Below, in pieces: positions 7,150 through 13,774 of a stretch of 13,774 nucleotides of DNA. How positions within the stretch are numbered: position 1 is the first letter of the stretch; every line of letters begins with the position of its first letter. A program made the position numbers and the translations under genes. The stretch lies in NCBI GenBank assembly GCA_011052255.1, contig DRJJ01000272.1, forward strand, positions 1 through 13,774. Direction: 5' to 3'. This stretch comes from Gammaproteobacteria bacterium. Lineage in GTDB: Bacteria > Pseudomonadota > Gammaproteobacteria > DRJJ01. The notes below the pieces were generated by a model. That model was not told where the DNA came from. It saw nothing but the letters and a program-made list of their open reading frames with translations, and did no database searches.

Positions 7150-7905
7150 TTGAACCTGTTAGACCAGTTAATCCTGCTTTTTATCTCTTTTGTGGCCAAT
7201 ATGTTTTCAGCCTTTGCTGGCGGTGGTGCAGGTTTAATTCAATTGCCGGCGTTGATATTTCTGGGTTTGCCTTTTGGCCAGGCTCTGGCAACACACAAGG
7301 TGGCCAGTGTTGCGCTAGGTGTGGGTGCAACGGTTCGGCACCTGCGTGCGAGCAGACTTGATCGCCGTTTCGCGTTGTTCATGGTGATTGCCGGCATACC
7401 GGGCGTGGTCATTGGCGCCAGCGTGATATTGCAGATACCCGATCGGATGGCACAGGTTGCGCTGGGTGTATTAACTGGAGGTCTGGGCGTTTACTCGGTA
7501 TTCAGGGGTGATTTTGGCCAACAATACCGCCCGATAAACCGTATGCCAAGCGGTTATCTTATTGGTGGCCTGGGTTTGTTTGGCATTGGCTTGCTCAACG
7601 GGTCGCTAACTTCAGGTACCGGCCTGTTTGTAACGCTCTGGCTGATTAGCTGGTTTGGGCTTGATTACCGGCGTGCGGTCACCTATACACTGATTCTGGT
7701 CGGCATGTTCTGGAACGGGGCAGGGGCGTTGACCCTGGGTCTGCTCGGCGACATCCAGTGGGGCTGGATGCCAGCACTGATACTCGGTTCGCTGCTGGGT
7801 GGTTATGCCGGTGCGCACCTGTCTATCGTTAAAGGTAACCGCTGGATCAAGCGGGCATTTGAAGTGGTCGCCCTGTTGATAGGGCTAAAACTGATATTGG
7901 GGTAG
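7150..7905 (+). CDS. TauE/SafE (YfcA-like) family integral membrane permease
   Basis: The 251-residue, very hydrophobic protein probably has seven or eight membrane helices. Two related segments are typical of the TauE/SafE family: MFSAFAGGGAGLIQLPAL near the N-terminus (about 18-35) and NGSLTSGTGLFVTLW in the second half, each with a Gly/Ser-rich turn entering a helix. Characterised or suggested members move sulfite, sulfoacetate and other organosulfur anions across the inner membrane, but the substrate cannot be read from this sequence. The TTG at 7150 is chosen because GGTGAG precedes it and because starting at the ATG at 7201 would cut off the first membrane helix. The gene is monocistronic in appearance, divergent from the DUF4124 gene, and ends 20 bp from the 3' end of pyrE. 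Confidence 0.85.
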   Translation: MNLLDQLILLFISFVANMFSAFAGGGAGLIQLPALIFLGLPFGQALATHKVASVALGVGATVRHLRASRLDRRFALFMVIAGIPGVVIGASVILQIPDRMAQVALGVLTGGLGVYSVFRGDFGQQYRPINRMPSGYLIGGLGLFGIGLLNGSLTSGTGLFVTLWLISWFGLDYRRAVTYTLILVGMFWNGAGALTLGLLGDIQWGWMPALILGSLLGGYAGAHLSIVKGNRWIKRAFEVVALLIGLKLILG

Positions 7906-7925
7906 CGTACCGGTCAGGCTATTGG

Positions 7926-8570
7926 TCAGGCCGAGCCATATTGATCACGATAGGCCTGTATAGCAGCTTGTTCCTGGGCATTGCCCTGTTGCTCAGACAG
8001 GTATTCAAGCAGATCGGCCAGTGTGACGATACTGGCTACCGGTACACCCAGGTCTGTTTCAACCTGCTGTATGGCCGATACCTCACCTGTCCCGCGTTCC
8101 TGACGATCGAGTGAGATGATCACGCCTGCCAATCCTGCTCCTGCCGCAGATATGATATCCACCGACTCGCGTACCGAGGTGCCAGCCGAAATAACATCAT
8201 CAATAATCAGTACCCGTCCTTCCAGCGCGGCACCCACTGTCATGCCGCCTTCACCGTGATCCTTGGCCTCCTTGCGGTTAAACGAATAAGGCACATCGCG
8301 CTGATGGTGATCGGCGAGCGCAATACTGGCTGCTGCGGCCAGCGGTATCCCTTTATAGGCCGGACCGAACAGAATATCGAAATCAATTCCTGATGCCTGT
8401 ATGGCCTCGGCATAGTAGCGGCCCAGCCGTGCCAGGCTGGCGCCGGTATTAAACAGCCCGCTATTGAAGAAATACGGACTGACACGTCCGGATTTAAGCG
8501 TAAACTCGCCAAATTTCAGCACACCGATGGCAATAGCAAAGGACAGGAAGTCGCGTTGGTAGTCTTTCAT
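7926..8570 (-). CDS. pyrE: Orotate phosphoribosyltransferase
   Basis: PyrE joins orotate to PRPP to form orotidine 5'-phosphate in pyrimidine synthesis. The protein has 214 residues against 213 in E. coli. It shows the KSGRVSPYFFNSG region (26-38) used for orotate binding, the flexible catalytic loop NRKEAKDHGEGG (98-109) with Lys100, Lys103 and His105, and the PRPP-binding motif VLIIDDVISAGTS (120-132) with Asp124-Asp125. The gene is divergent from the exonuclease III gene across 95 bp, as pyrE is from crc in Pseudomonas. The ribosome binding site is weak (only pyrimidine-rich sequence precedes the ATG). A 9-bp inverted repeat and a T7 run lie in its leader. Confidence 0.97.
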   Translation of the reverse strand: MKDYQRDFLSFAIAIGVLKFGEFTLKSGRVSPYFFNSGLFNTGASLARLGRYYAEAIQASGIDFDILFGPAYKGIPLAAAASIALADHHQRDVPYSFNRKEAKDHGEGGMTVGAALEGRVLIIDDVISAGTSVRESVDIISAAGAGLAGVIISLDRQERGTGEVSAIQQVETDLGVPVASIVTLADLLEYLSEQQGNAQEQAAIQAYRDQYGSA

Positions 8571-8580
8571 GGAATGAGAA

Positions 8581-8635
8581 GATACAAGAGATCAGGCATC
8601 GGGTACAGAAAAAAACTGGGTTTTATTCTTGTATC
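8581..8635. repeat. Inverted repeat in the pyrE / exonuclease III divergent region
   Basis: GATACAAGA at 8581-8589 is perfectly complementary to TCTTGTATC at 8627-8635, with 37 bases between them. In the direction of pyrE the interior contains a 5-bp stem (ACTGG/CCAGT) running into a T7 tract, an attenuator-like arrangement but with a weak stem. The structure is visible; its use in control of pyrE or the divergent gene is inference. Confidence 0.35.
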
Positions 8636-8665
8636 CAGTGCCGGGTCTCTTTAGTCTTGGTGACT

Positions 8666-9442
8666 ATGAAAATTATCACTGCAAACCTGAATGGTATCCG
8701 CTCTGCAGCGAAAAAGGGCTTCTTCGACTGGATGAAAAGGCAAAAGGCCGATGTTATCTGCATTCAGGAGACCAAGGCCCAGGAATGGCAGTTAAGTGAT
8801 CCGGTATTTCATCCACGCGGTTATCATGCTTTTTTTCATGATGCCGAGAAAAAAGGCTATAGCGGTGTCGCCATATATAGCCTTCATGAACCGGATAAGG
8901 TGATCATAGGAATGGACTGGCCGGAATTTGACCGGGAAGGCCGTTATCTGCAAATAGACCTGGGCAAACTTAGTGTCGTATCGTTGTATCTGCCGTCCGG
9001 TTCTTCCAGTGAAGAACGCCAGCAGCGCAAGTTTGCCTTTCTGGAGGGGTTTTCACCGATGCTGCAGGCCATGCGCCGCAAACGGCGTGAGTTTATTCTG
9101 TGCGGCGACTGGAATATTGCCCATAAGCAGATTGACTTGAAAAACTGGCGCCCGAACCAGAAAAACTCCGGGTTTTTGCCGGAAGAACGGGCGTGGATGG
9201 ATGAACTGCTTGGCCCGATGCGTTTCGTCGATGCATTTCGTCAGGTGAATCAGGAGCCTGAACAGTATACCTGGTGGTCGAACAGGGGGCGCTCCTGGGA
9301 TAACAATGTGGGTTGGCGTATTGACTACCAGATTATCACGCCAGGTCTGGGAGACAAGGTTATAGATGCTTCAATCTACAGGAACGAGCGCTTTTCAGAT
9401 CATTCACCGCTGATCATTGATTACGACTATATTATTGATTAA
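8666..9442 (+). CDS. xthA: Exonuclease III family AP endonuclease at the crc locus
   Basis: The family cuts DNA at abasic sites and degrades one strand 3' to 5' during base excision repair. With the ATG at 8666 the protein has 258 residues. All catalytic positions known from E. coli ExoIII are present: Asn7, Glu35 (IQETKA), Tyr108 (LYLPSG), Asp148 and Asn150 (CGDWNIAH), Asp220 (WRIDYQ), and Asp245-His246 (FSDHSPLI). Overall wording, length and position beside divergent pyrE resemble Pseudomonas Crc (for example RKRREFI, the KNWR region, TPGL and the xSPLIIDYD end). Crc, however, has replaced several of these residues, as in CGSLYVAH and SQHAPL. An active nuclease is therefore the better call. 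Upstream in-frame TTG (8657) and GTG (8660) codons are possible starts, but MKIITANLNG is the family N-terminus. The ribosome binding site is weak. Confidence 0.9.
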   Translation: MKIITANLNGIRSAAKKGFFDWMKRQKADVICIQETKAQEWQLSDPVFHPRGYHAFFHDAEKKGYSGVAIYSLHEPDKVIIGMDWPEFDREGRYLQIDLGKLSVVSLYLPSGSSSEERQQRKFAFLEGFSPMLQAMRRKRREFILCGDWNIAHKQIDLKNWRPNQKNSGFLPEERAWMDELLGPMRFVDAFRQVNQEPEQYTWWSNRGRSWDNNVGWRIDYQIITPGLGDKVIDASIYRNERFSDHSPLIIDYDYIID

Positions 9443-9509
9443 TAACAATTAATATTAGAGTTTCTTTTACGGTCTCCAGGCTGCCTTGATCCAGTGTTCG
9501 CTACGGCTT

Positions 9510-9525
9510 CGTCAAGGCCTTGACG
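9510..9525. repeat. 16-bp perfect palindrome with alternative pairing partner
   Basis: CGTCAAGGCCTTGACG reads identically on both strands. Its left half (TCAAGGC, 9512-9518) can also pair with GCCTTGA at 9483-9489, so two mutually exclusive hairpins are possible in a transcript. It is followed on the plus strand by GGAAAAAAT rather than a T-run, so it is not a standard terminator. It could be a protein-binding site for a dimer. Confidence 0.5.
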
Positions 9526-9574
9526 GGAAAAAATAGAAACAGGTTTATCCATAATATATAACTTTATGAAAGTA

Positions 9575-9604
9575 TTGACATAATTAATATTATGGAGCTA
9601 CTAT
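9575..9604 (+). promoter_or_regulatory. Possible upstream promoter
   Basis: A perfect TTGACA (9575-9580) is followed after 18 bp by TACTAT (9599-9604), which matches 4 of 6 -10 bases. If used for the gene at 9855 it would give a leader of about 245 nt. The surrounding AT-richness makes chance matches likely. Confidence 0.3.
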
Positions 9605-9737
9605 TATTAGTCCTGGTATTAAGAGCTGGAAAATAGCCTGATTGTGATGTAAATCTCGCTTGTATATCGGTAGCCAGTTAAACGTTCCGCCCTCTATGCC
9701 GTTATATATTGCTGGAGCGATTGTTATTTCCGCCGTG

Positions 9738-9765
9738 TTGTCAGGCGGTATATATATCCTATACT
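9738..9765 (+). promoter_or_regulatory. Likely promoter for the cyclic nucleotide-binding/coiled-coil gene
   Basis: TTGTCA (9738-9743) and TATACT (9760-9765) are separated by 16 bp, each with one mismatch to the sigma70 consensus. Transcription would begin near 9772, about 80 nt before the ATG at 9855. The -10 box sits between the arms of the GTATATATA inverted repeat. Confidence 0.5.
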
Positions 9766-9784
9766 TTATTAAAGTTATATATAC
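9748..9784. repeat. GTATATATA inverted repeat around the -10 box
   Basis: GTATATATA (9748-9756) is complementary to TATATATAC (9776-9784), separated by 19 bp that include the TATACT box. As DNA this could be a two-site operator. The arms are simple TA repeats, so chance is a serious alternative. Confidence 0.3.
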
Positions 9785-9854
9785 GGTTACTGAGGTGCGC
9801 AGCTGCTATATATGGTAGCAGGCAACCAGATTGGCCTGACAGGAGTTGACCGTA

Positions 9855-12800
9855 ATGGGTGCTGCACAACAGACCGTTGCCAAAGATCAGATACGCAAAC
9901 TGGTGCCGTTTAACGGCCTCAGTGATGCGCATTTTGAAGAAGTCATCAAGAAAATCATTATTAAACAGCTGCCGTCCGGTAAAGTGCTGTTCAAGAAGGG
10001 TGAAAGAGACAATCAGACCTGTTATGTGCTGTCAGGTGAAATAGATTTACTGGTCGGGCGCAGTGTCAAACAGAAATTACATGGAGACACAGAGGAGGCC
10101 ATGCATCCTCTGGCACCCCAGCAGCCGCGTCAGTTTACCGCCAAAAGCAAAACAGCCGTAACCATACTTCATATTGACTCCGGTCTGCTGGATGTCATGC
10201 TGACCTGGGATCAGAGCGGCGAAATCGAAGTTAACGAAATTGATACCGATAGTGAAATAAATGACGACTGGATGGCCAGGATGCTGCAGTCCGAGTTGTT
10301 GTTACGGCTACCGGCGCTCAATATTCAGCAGTTAATCATGCGCATGGAAAGCGTTGAAGTGGCTGCAGGTACTCCCATCGTCAATCAGGACGATGAAGGT
10401 GATTACTATTACATCATCAAGAAAGGTAATTGTGTTGTTACACGTAAGCCTTCCAGTAATGCACGCGTTGTAAAACTGGCAGAGCTACATTCCGGTGACA
10501 GCTTTGGTGAAGAGTCACTGCTATCGGGTGGCAAGCGTAATGCAACCATCACCATGGCAACTGATGGCGAGATAATGCGCTTGTCAAAAAAAGATTTTGA
10601 CGAGCTGTTAAAAGAACCGCTGTTGAATCAGGTTGATTACGACCAGGCAAAGGCAAAGATTAGCTCGGGTGACCGCTGGCTGGATGTTCGGCTACCAGGA
10701 GAATACGAAAATTCCCATATTCCAGGCAGCATCAATATTCCACTGGCAGCATTACGCATCGAAGCTGAAAGTCTGGATCCTGAAATAAGCTATATAGTCT
10801 ATTGTGATACGGGCCGCCGCAGTGCCAGCGCCTCCTTTTTGCTGGGGCATCACGGAATCAATGCTTTTGTCTTAAAGAATGGTATTGGAGCCGTGTCACA
10901 CGAGGATTTGACAGCAGAAAAAAAATCAAAATCCGTGCAAGTAGATGATGGTAGTGCAGATATCATAGACTTTAATAAACAACGCGCACAAACTGATCAG
11001 CAACCTGCTGTACTTCAGGATGTTGAAGACGCAGATAATGATGACCGGGAACAGGCGCTGTTACAGAAAGAACAGCACTTGCAGCGTGTTGAGGCCGAGC
11101 TGGTTGGCAGAATGGCCGAACTGGATGCGCAAACGGAAAGCCAGGAAGTGCTACTGCAGCAAGACCACAGCAAGGTAAATGAAGGTCTTAAAGCGGAGCT
11201 GGAGCGACTTACCCAGAGAATCAACAGCAAGAGTGATGAGCTGCATGCTGCCATAACCGAAAAAGAAAAGCTGGCATCGGATCTGGGCAGGCAGGAAGAG
11301 ATATACGCTGCGCAGATTGTTGAGCTGGAAAATGCACATCAGGGTATCGAGAAAGAATCAGTACATCTGAGGGATGAGTTGGAATTGTTGCGCACTGAGC
11401 GCGCAGATAGCAAGGAAAGGCTTGCAAGTCTTGAGAACGAACTGGACACGCTCAAGCAGGAACTGGATATAGCACGCGCTTCTGGTGAGAGTACAAAAAA
11501 TGCCCTGAAGTCAGAATATGAGAGACTGACGGATGAACTTGAAATCTCCAGAGGGAAAGAGCAAAAGCATCAGGATGAGTTAACCGGATATCAGCAACAA
11601 AAAGAAGAGCTGGTGCGCGAGCTTGAGGATATACGGGAAAAGGCTGACTCCAGTATGGGTGATAGTCAGCAGCGCCTTGATGAGCTGCAACAGGATAAAG
11701 ATCAGCTACAGTCGAGATTGCAGGATGATCAAAGACAGCTGGATGAACTGCGAGAACAGTTAACGCAGGCGCAAGATCAGCAATCATCAATATCCAGTGT
11801 GCAGCTGCAGACTGAGGCCGAGCACAAAACAGTGCTGGAGACAGTCAATCAGGAATTAACCATTCTGGGTGAGCAGGCAGGCCAGCTACAAAATGAACTG
11901 AATGCGCTCAATGATGAAAAGCAAGGTCTGGTGCAGCAGCTCAACGAAGCAAATAGTCGATATGCAGCGGCCAATGATGAACTTGAACAGCTGCGCACCG
12001 ACCTGGCTGGTGCGAACGATCGCAGAGACAGTCTGTATGGTGAGCTGGAAGCCTTGCGTTCAGATAAAGACAGGGTTCTGGAAAGCAAACAGTCTGAATT
12101 GTCTGATATTGAAGCGACTTTACAACAGACTCAGCAGGAACTGGATTCTTTAAAGTCTGGCTCACAACAGGAAACAGGGCAATTACAGGAAACGATCAGC
12201 AGGCTTGAACAGGATAAGGAGAGTCTGAAGCAGGAGCTGGACAAGACAGTCCAGCACAGTGAGGCCGTGCTGGCCACGGTGTCAGCTGAAAAAGATCTGG
12301 TTGTCGCCCAATCAACAGAACTGCAGCAGCGGCTCACTAACATGGAATCTGATCTGCATGTTCAGCTGGAGAAGCACGAAGCTCAGGCGCAGGGTTTGCG
12401 GTCAGGCATCGAGACTGAAAAAAATTCCCTGGATATGGCACGTACCGAAGTTTTGCAATTACAGGCTCGTCTGACCGAAACAGAGTCGAAACATGAACGT
12501 GAAATGGGGAGCGCACGAGCACAGCTGGAAGAGGTAAGGACAGGGCTTAAAACCAGACTGGCCGATGCAAAGGCTTCGCATGAGCGTCAGATTTTACGTA
12601 TGCAGGAAGACCAGGAGGGCACAGGTGCAGAACTGAAAACGCTTGAGAGCAAGTTCAGGGCAATGCGTGGTGAACGGGATTCAGCGATAGATCTGCGCGC
12701 AGCGGTTGAACAAGAGCTGGAAACCTTGCGTAAGCGTTATGACTCCATGCGCAATGAAGTTGGCAGTATACAAACCGATAAAAAAGATACCAGCGAGATA

Positions 12801-13774
12801 GAGCGCGAACGCGAGGCGCTGAGTAAGGATAAACGTGCACTGGAAACAGAATTGGCCAGTCTGCGCGAACAGCTTGAGTCGAGTGGTGAGTCTGACCCGA
12901 AACTGCTGGCAGACAAGGATTCCGAGATCAATCATCTCAGACGAGACGTAGAGCGTTTGATGGATGAGCAGAAATACGCCGAGCAGGAACGTGAATCCGC
13001 ATTAAACGAAATCAAGGAATTGCAGGCAACAACGGATGACACGGCAACCAACCATGAGCAGATGGAAAGCAAGCTTGCCGAGTTACATTCGGCCAGGGAT
13101 ACGCTGGAAAACAGGTATTCCGAACTCGAGCAGGAACATGACGAGCTGAAGCAACTTTATGTACAGCAGGACTCCAAGCTTAAATCTGCAGATATTTCCA
13201 TGCAGGATACCAGAACCCAGGTCGAACGTTACGAGCAACAGCTGGCGACACTGGAGGAAAGGCGTGATGAAATGTCTGCGCAACTGGGTGCCATGCAGAT
13301 ACAGCGTGATGAACTGCAGCAGCAACTGATAAAAGAGCAGTCAGGGGGGCAGTCGGCTAACCGTAGCTTGCAGGATCAGCTTGGTCACTTGCAAACCGAA
13401 TACAACAATTTACAGCAACACGTGGTACAGAATAAACGAGAGAGTGATGCTCATGAGCAGGCCATGCAGGCACAGGAGTCAGCCAATCAGTCTCTGGAGC
13501 AGAAACTGGCAGAACAGGAAAGGCATACTCAGGCACTACAGCAGGAACTAAGCAAGTTATCCATACAATCTGATGACCAGATACGACAGTTGCAGGAACT
13601 CGACAAAGAACTGGAAGCCAAACAAAGACAAATAACATCTCTACAGTCCAGTCATGGCGACGCGGAAGATCTGCAACAAAATACCGAAAAACTGACGCAA
13701 AGTATCGAGTCGCTGGAGGCCGTTAATTCACAAACCCAGTCAAGGCTGGAATCGCTACAGGCCTCTGCTGCCAA
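9855..13774 (+). CDS. Cyclic nucleotide-binding / rhodanese / giant coiled-coil protein (3' end missing)
   Basis: From the ATG at 9855 the frame stays open to the window edge: 1306 residues with no stop, so the true length is greater. AGGAG lies 9 bases before the start. Residues about 13-125 form a degenerate cyclic nucleotide-binding fold (SGKVLFKKG, CYVLSGEIDLL). Residues about 144-255 form a second one with a full phosphate-binding cassette, FGEESLLSGGKRNAT (217-231, Glu219, Arg228). Residues about 265-345 are a rhodanese domain: WLDVRLPGEYENSHIPGS with Asp277, and the active-site loop CDTGRRS with Cys317. From about residue 399 to the end there is only heptad-rich, Glu/Gln/Leu-rich helix, with no Cys or Trp and a single proline (Pro1015). 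No helix-turn-helix, signal peptide or Walker A motif is seen, so it is neither a CRP-type regulator nor an SMC ATPase. It is probably cytoplasmic. A scaffold or filament role responding to a nucleotide or sulfur signal is inference. Confidence 0.9.
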   Translation, partial: MGAAQQTVAKDQIRKLVPFNGLSDAHFEEVIKKIIIKQLPSGKVLFKKGERDNQTCYVLSGEIDLLVGRSVKQKLHGDTEEAMHPLAPQQPRQFTAKSKTAVTILHIDSGLLDVMLTWDQSGEIEVNEIDTDSEINDDWMARMLQSELLLRLPALNIQQLIMRMESVEVAAGTPIVNQDDEGDYYYIIKKGNCVVTRKPSSNARVVKLAELHSGDSFGEESLLSGGKRNATITMATDGEIMRLSKKDFDELLKEPLLNQVDYDQAKAKISSGDRWLDVRLPGEYENSHIPGSINIPLAALRIEAESLDPEISYIVYCDTGRRSASASFLLGHHGINAFVLKNGIGAVSHEDLTAEKKSKSVQVDDGSADIIDFNKQRAQTDQQPAVLQDVEDADNDDREQALLQKEQHLQRVEAELVGRMAELDAQTESQEVLLQQDHSKVNEGLKAELERLTQRINSKSDELHAAITEKEKLASDLGRQEEIYAAQIVELENAHQGIEKESVHLRDELELLRTERADSKERLASLENELDTLKQELDIARASGESTKNALKSEYERLTDELEISRGKEQKHQDELTGYQQQKEELVRELEDIREKADSSMGDSQQRLDELQQDKDQLQSRLQDDQRQLDELREQLTQAQDQQSSISSVQLQTEAEHKTVLETVNQELTILGEQAGQLQNELNALNDEKQGLVQQLNEANSRYAAANDELEQLRTDLAGANDRRDSLYGELEALRSDKDRVLESKQSELSDIEATLQQTQQELDSLKSGSQQETGQLQETISRLEQDKESLKQELDKTVQHSEAVLATVSAEKDLVVAQSTELQQRLTNMESDLHVQLEKHEAQAQGLRSGIETEKNSLDMARTEVLQLQARLTETESKHEREMGSARAQLEEVRTGLKTRLADAKASHERQILRMQEDQEGTGAELKTLESKFRAMRGERDSAIDLRAAVEQELETLRKRYDSMRNEVGSIQTDKKDTSEIEREREALSKDKRALETELASLREQLESSGESDPKLLADKDSEINHLRRDVERLMDEQKYAEQERESALNEIKELQATTDDTATNHEQMESKLAELHSARDTLENRYSELEQEHDELKQLYVQQDSKLKSADISMQDTRTQVERYEQQLATLEERRDEMSAQLGAMQIQRDELQQQLIKEQSGGQSANRSLQDQLGHLQTEYNNLQQHVVQNKRESDAHEQAMQAQESANQSLEQKLAEQERHTQALQQELSKLSIQSDDQIRQLQELDKELEAKQRQITSLQSSHGDAEDLQQNTEKLTQSIESLEAVNSQTQSRLESLQASAA

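Larger units (their letters stand above)
9443..9854. other. Gene-free region upstream of the giant coiled-coil gene
   Basis: No convincing reading frame occurs in this stretch of about 410 bases. It holds an 11-bp AT-rich direct repeat (AATTAATATTA at 9447-9457 and 9582-9592), a 16-bp perfect palindrome (9510-9525), a possible promoter with a perfect TTGACA (9575-9604), and several TATATA clusters between about 9700 and 9815. A better-placed promoter lies at 9738-9765, and an AGGAG ribosome binding site at 9841-9845. No intrinsic terminator for the preceding exonuclease gene is evident. Confidence 0.6.

Noticed and set aside
7137..7361. Small plus-strand frame with a GTG start overlapping the permease start
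   Set aside because: It is out of frame with the permease and lacks its own ribosome binding site. The permease frame has the membrane helices and family motifs.
8666..9442. Naming the gene crc from its position beside pyrE
   Set aside because: All catalytic residues of exonuclease III are retained, whereas Crc has lost several of them. Position alone does not justify the name.
9510..9535. Intrinsic terminator for the exonuclease gene
   Set aside because: The palindrome is followed by an A-rich, not T-rich, run on the plus strand, and the minus strand has no T-run after the stem.
9855..10620. CRP/FNR-type transcription factor
   Set aside because: The cyclic nucleotide-binding domains are followed by a rhodanese domain, not by a helix-turn-helix.
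11015..13638. Several minus-strand and alternate-frame open stretches of 60-112 codons under the coiled-coil gene
   Set aside because: The repetitive GAG/CTG/CAG codons of the coiled coil keep opposite frames open by chance. Their translations are Ser/Leu/Cys-rich or His/Pro-rich and lack ribosome binding sites or domains.
9855..13774. SMC or RecN-type chromosome ATPase as the identity of the giant protein
   Set aside because: Database hits to SMC would be expected from the coiled coil alone. The N-terminus has no Walker A motif and instead has cyclic nucleotide-binding and rhodanese domains.
1..13774. CRISPR arrays, tRNA or rRNA genes, transposase genes, prophage or integrase genes
   Set aside because: I looked for regularly spaced repeats, cloverleaf-like segments and transposase or integrase motifs and saw none. 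The region is chromosomal core apart from the small palindromic repeat.

Overview
The window looks like a piece of a gammaproteobacterial chromosome of intermediate GC. The basis is gene content and order: rpmB-radC beside a divergent coaBC-dut-algC-argB block, then pyrE next to an exonuclease III/Crc-type gene. That order resembles the Pseudomonas region carrying dfp-dut-algC-argB...pyrE-crc and, in part, the enteric pyrE-dut-coaBC-radC-rpmB cluster. The species cannot be named from this sequence. A sulfur-oxidising or other non-enteric lineage is possible but only a guess.

Layout from left to right. Positions 1-137 hold the 5' end of rpmB (ribosomal protein L28, minus strand), with a clear sigma70-type promoter at 221-249 and a foldable leader. 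A dispersed CATTGCGAG-type inverted repeat lies at 298-373. radC (minus) has its own well-formed promoter and is divergent from coaBC. coaBC overlaps dut, and algC and argB follow at short distances, so these four are probably one operon covering coenzyme A synthesis, dUTP removal, sugar-phosphate isomerisation for surface polysaccharides, and arginine synthesis. A minus-strand secreted DUF4124 coiled-coil protein ends against argB. A TauE/SafE-type permease with a TTG start ends against the minus-strand pyrE. pyrE is divergent from an exonuclease III-family gene that keeps all the catalytic residues Crc has lost.

From 9443 to 9854 there is a gene-free stretch of about 410 bases with TATATA clusters, a 16-bp perfect palindrome, and at least one good promoter. 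It leads into one very long reading frame that runs open from 9855 to the end of the window (at least 1306 residues, incomplete). This protein carries two cyclic nucleotide-binding domains, a rhodanese domain with a CDTGRRS active-site loop, and then more than 900 residues of continuous coiled coil.

Most of the window is housekeeping. The parts that deserve attention are the giant cyclic-nucleotide/rhodanese/coiled-coil protein and its upstream region, the membrane-anchored sensor-like extension on AlgC, and the catalytically intact nuclease at the crc position.
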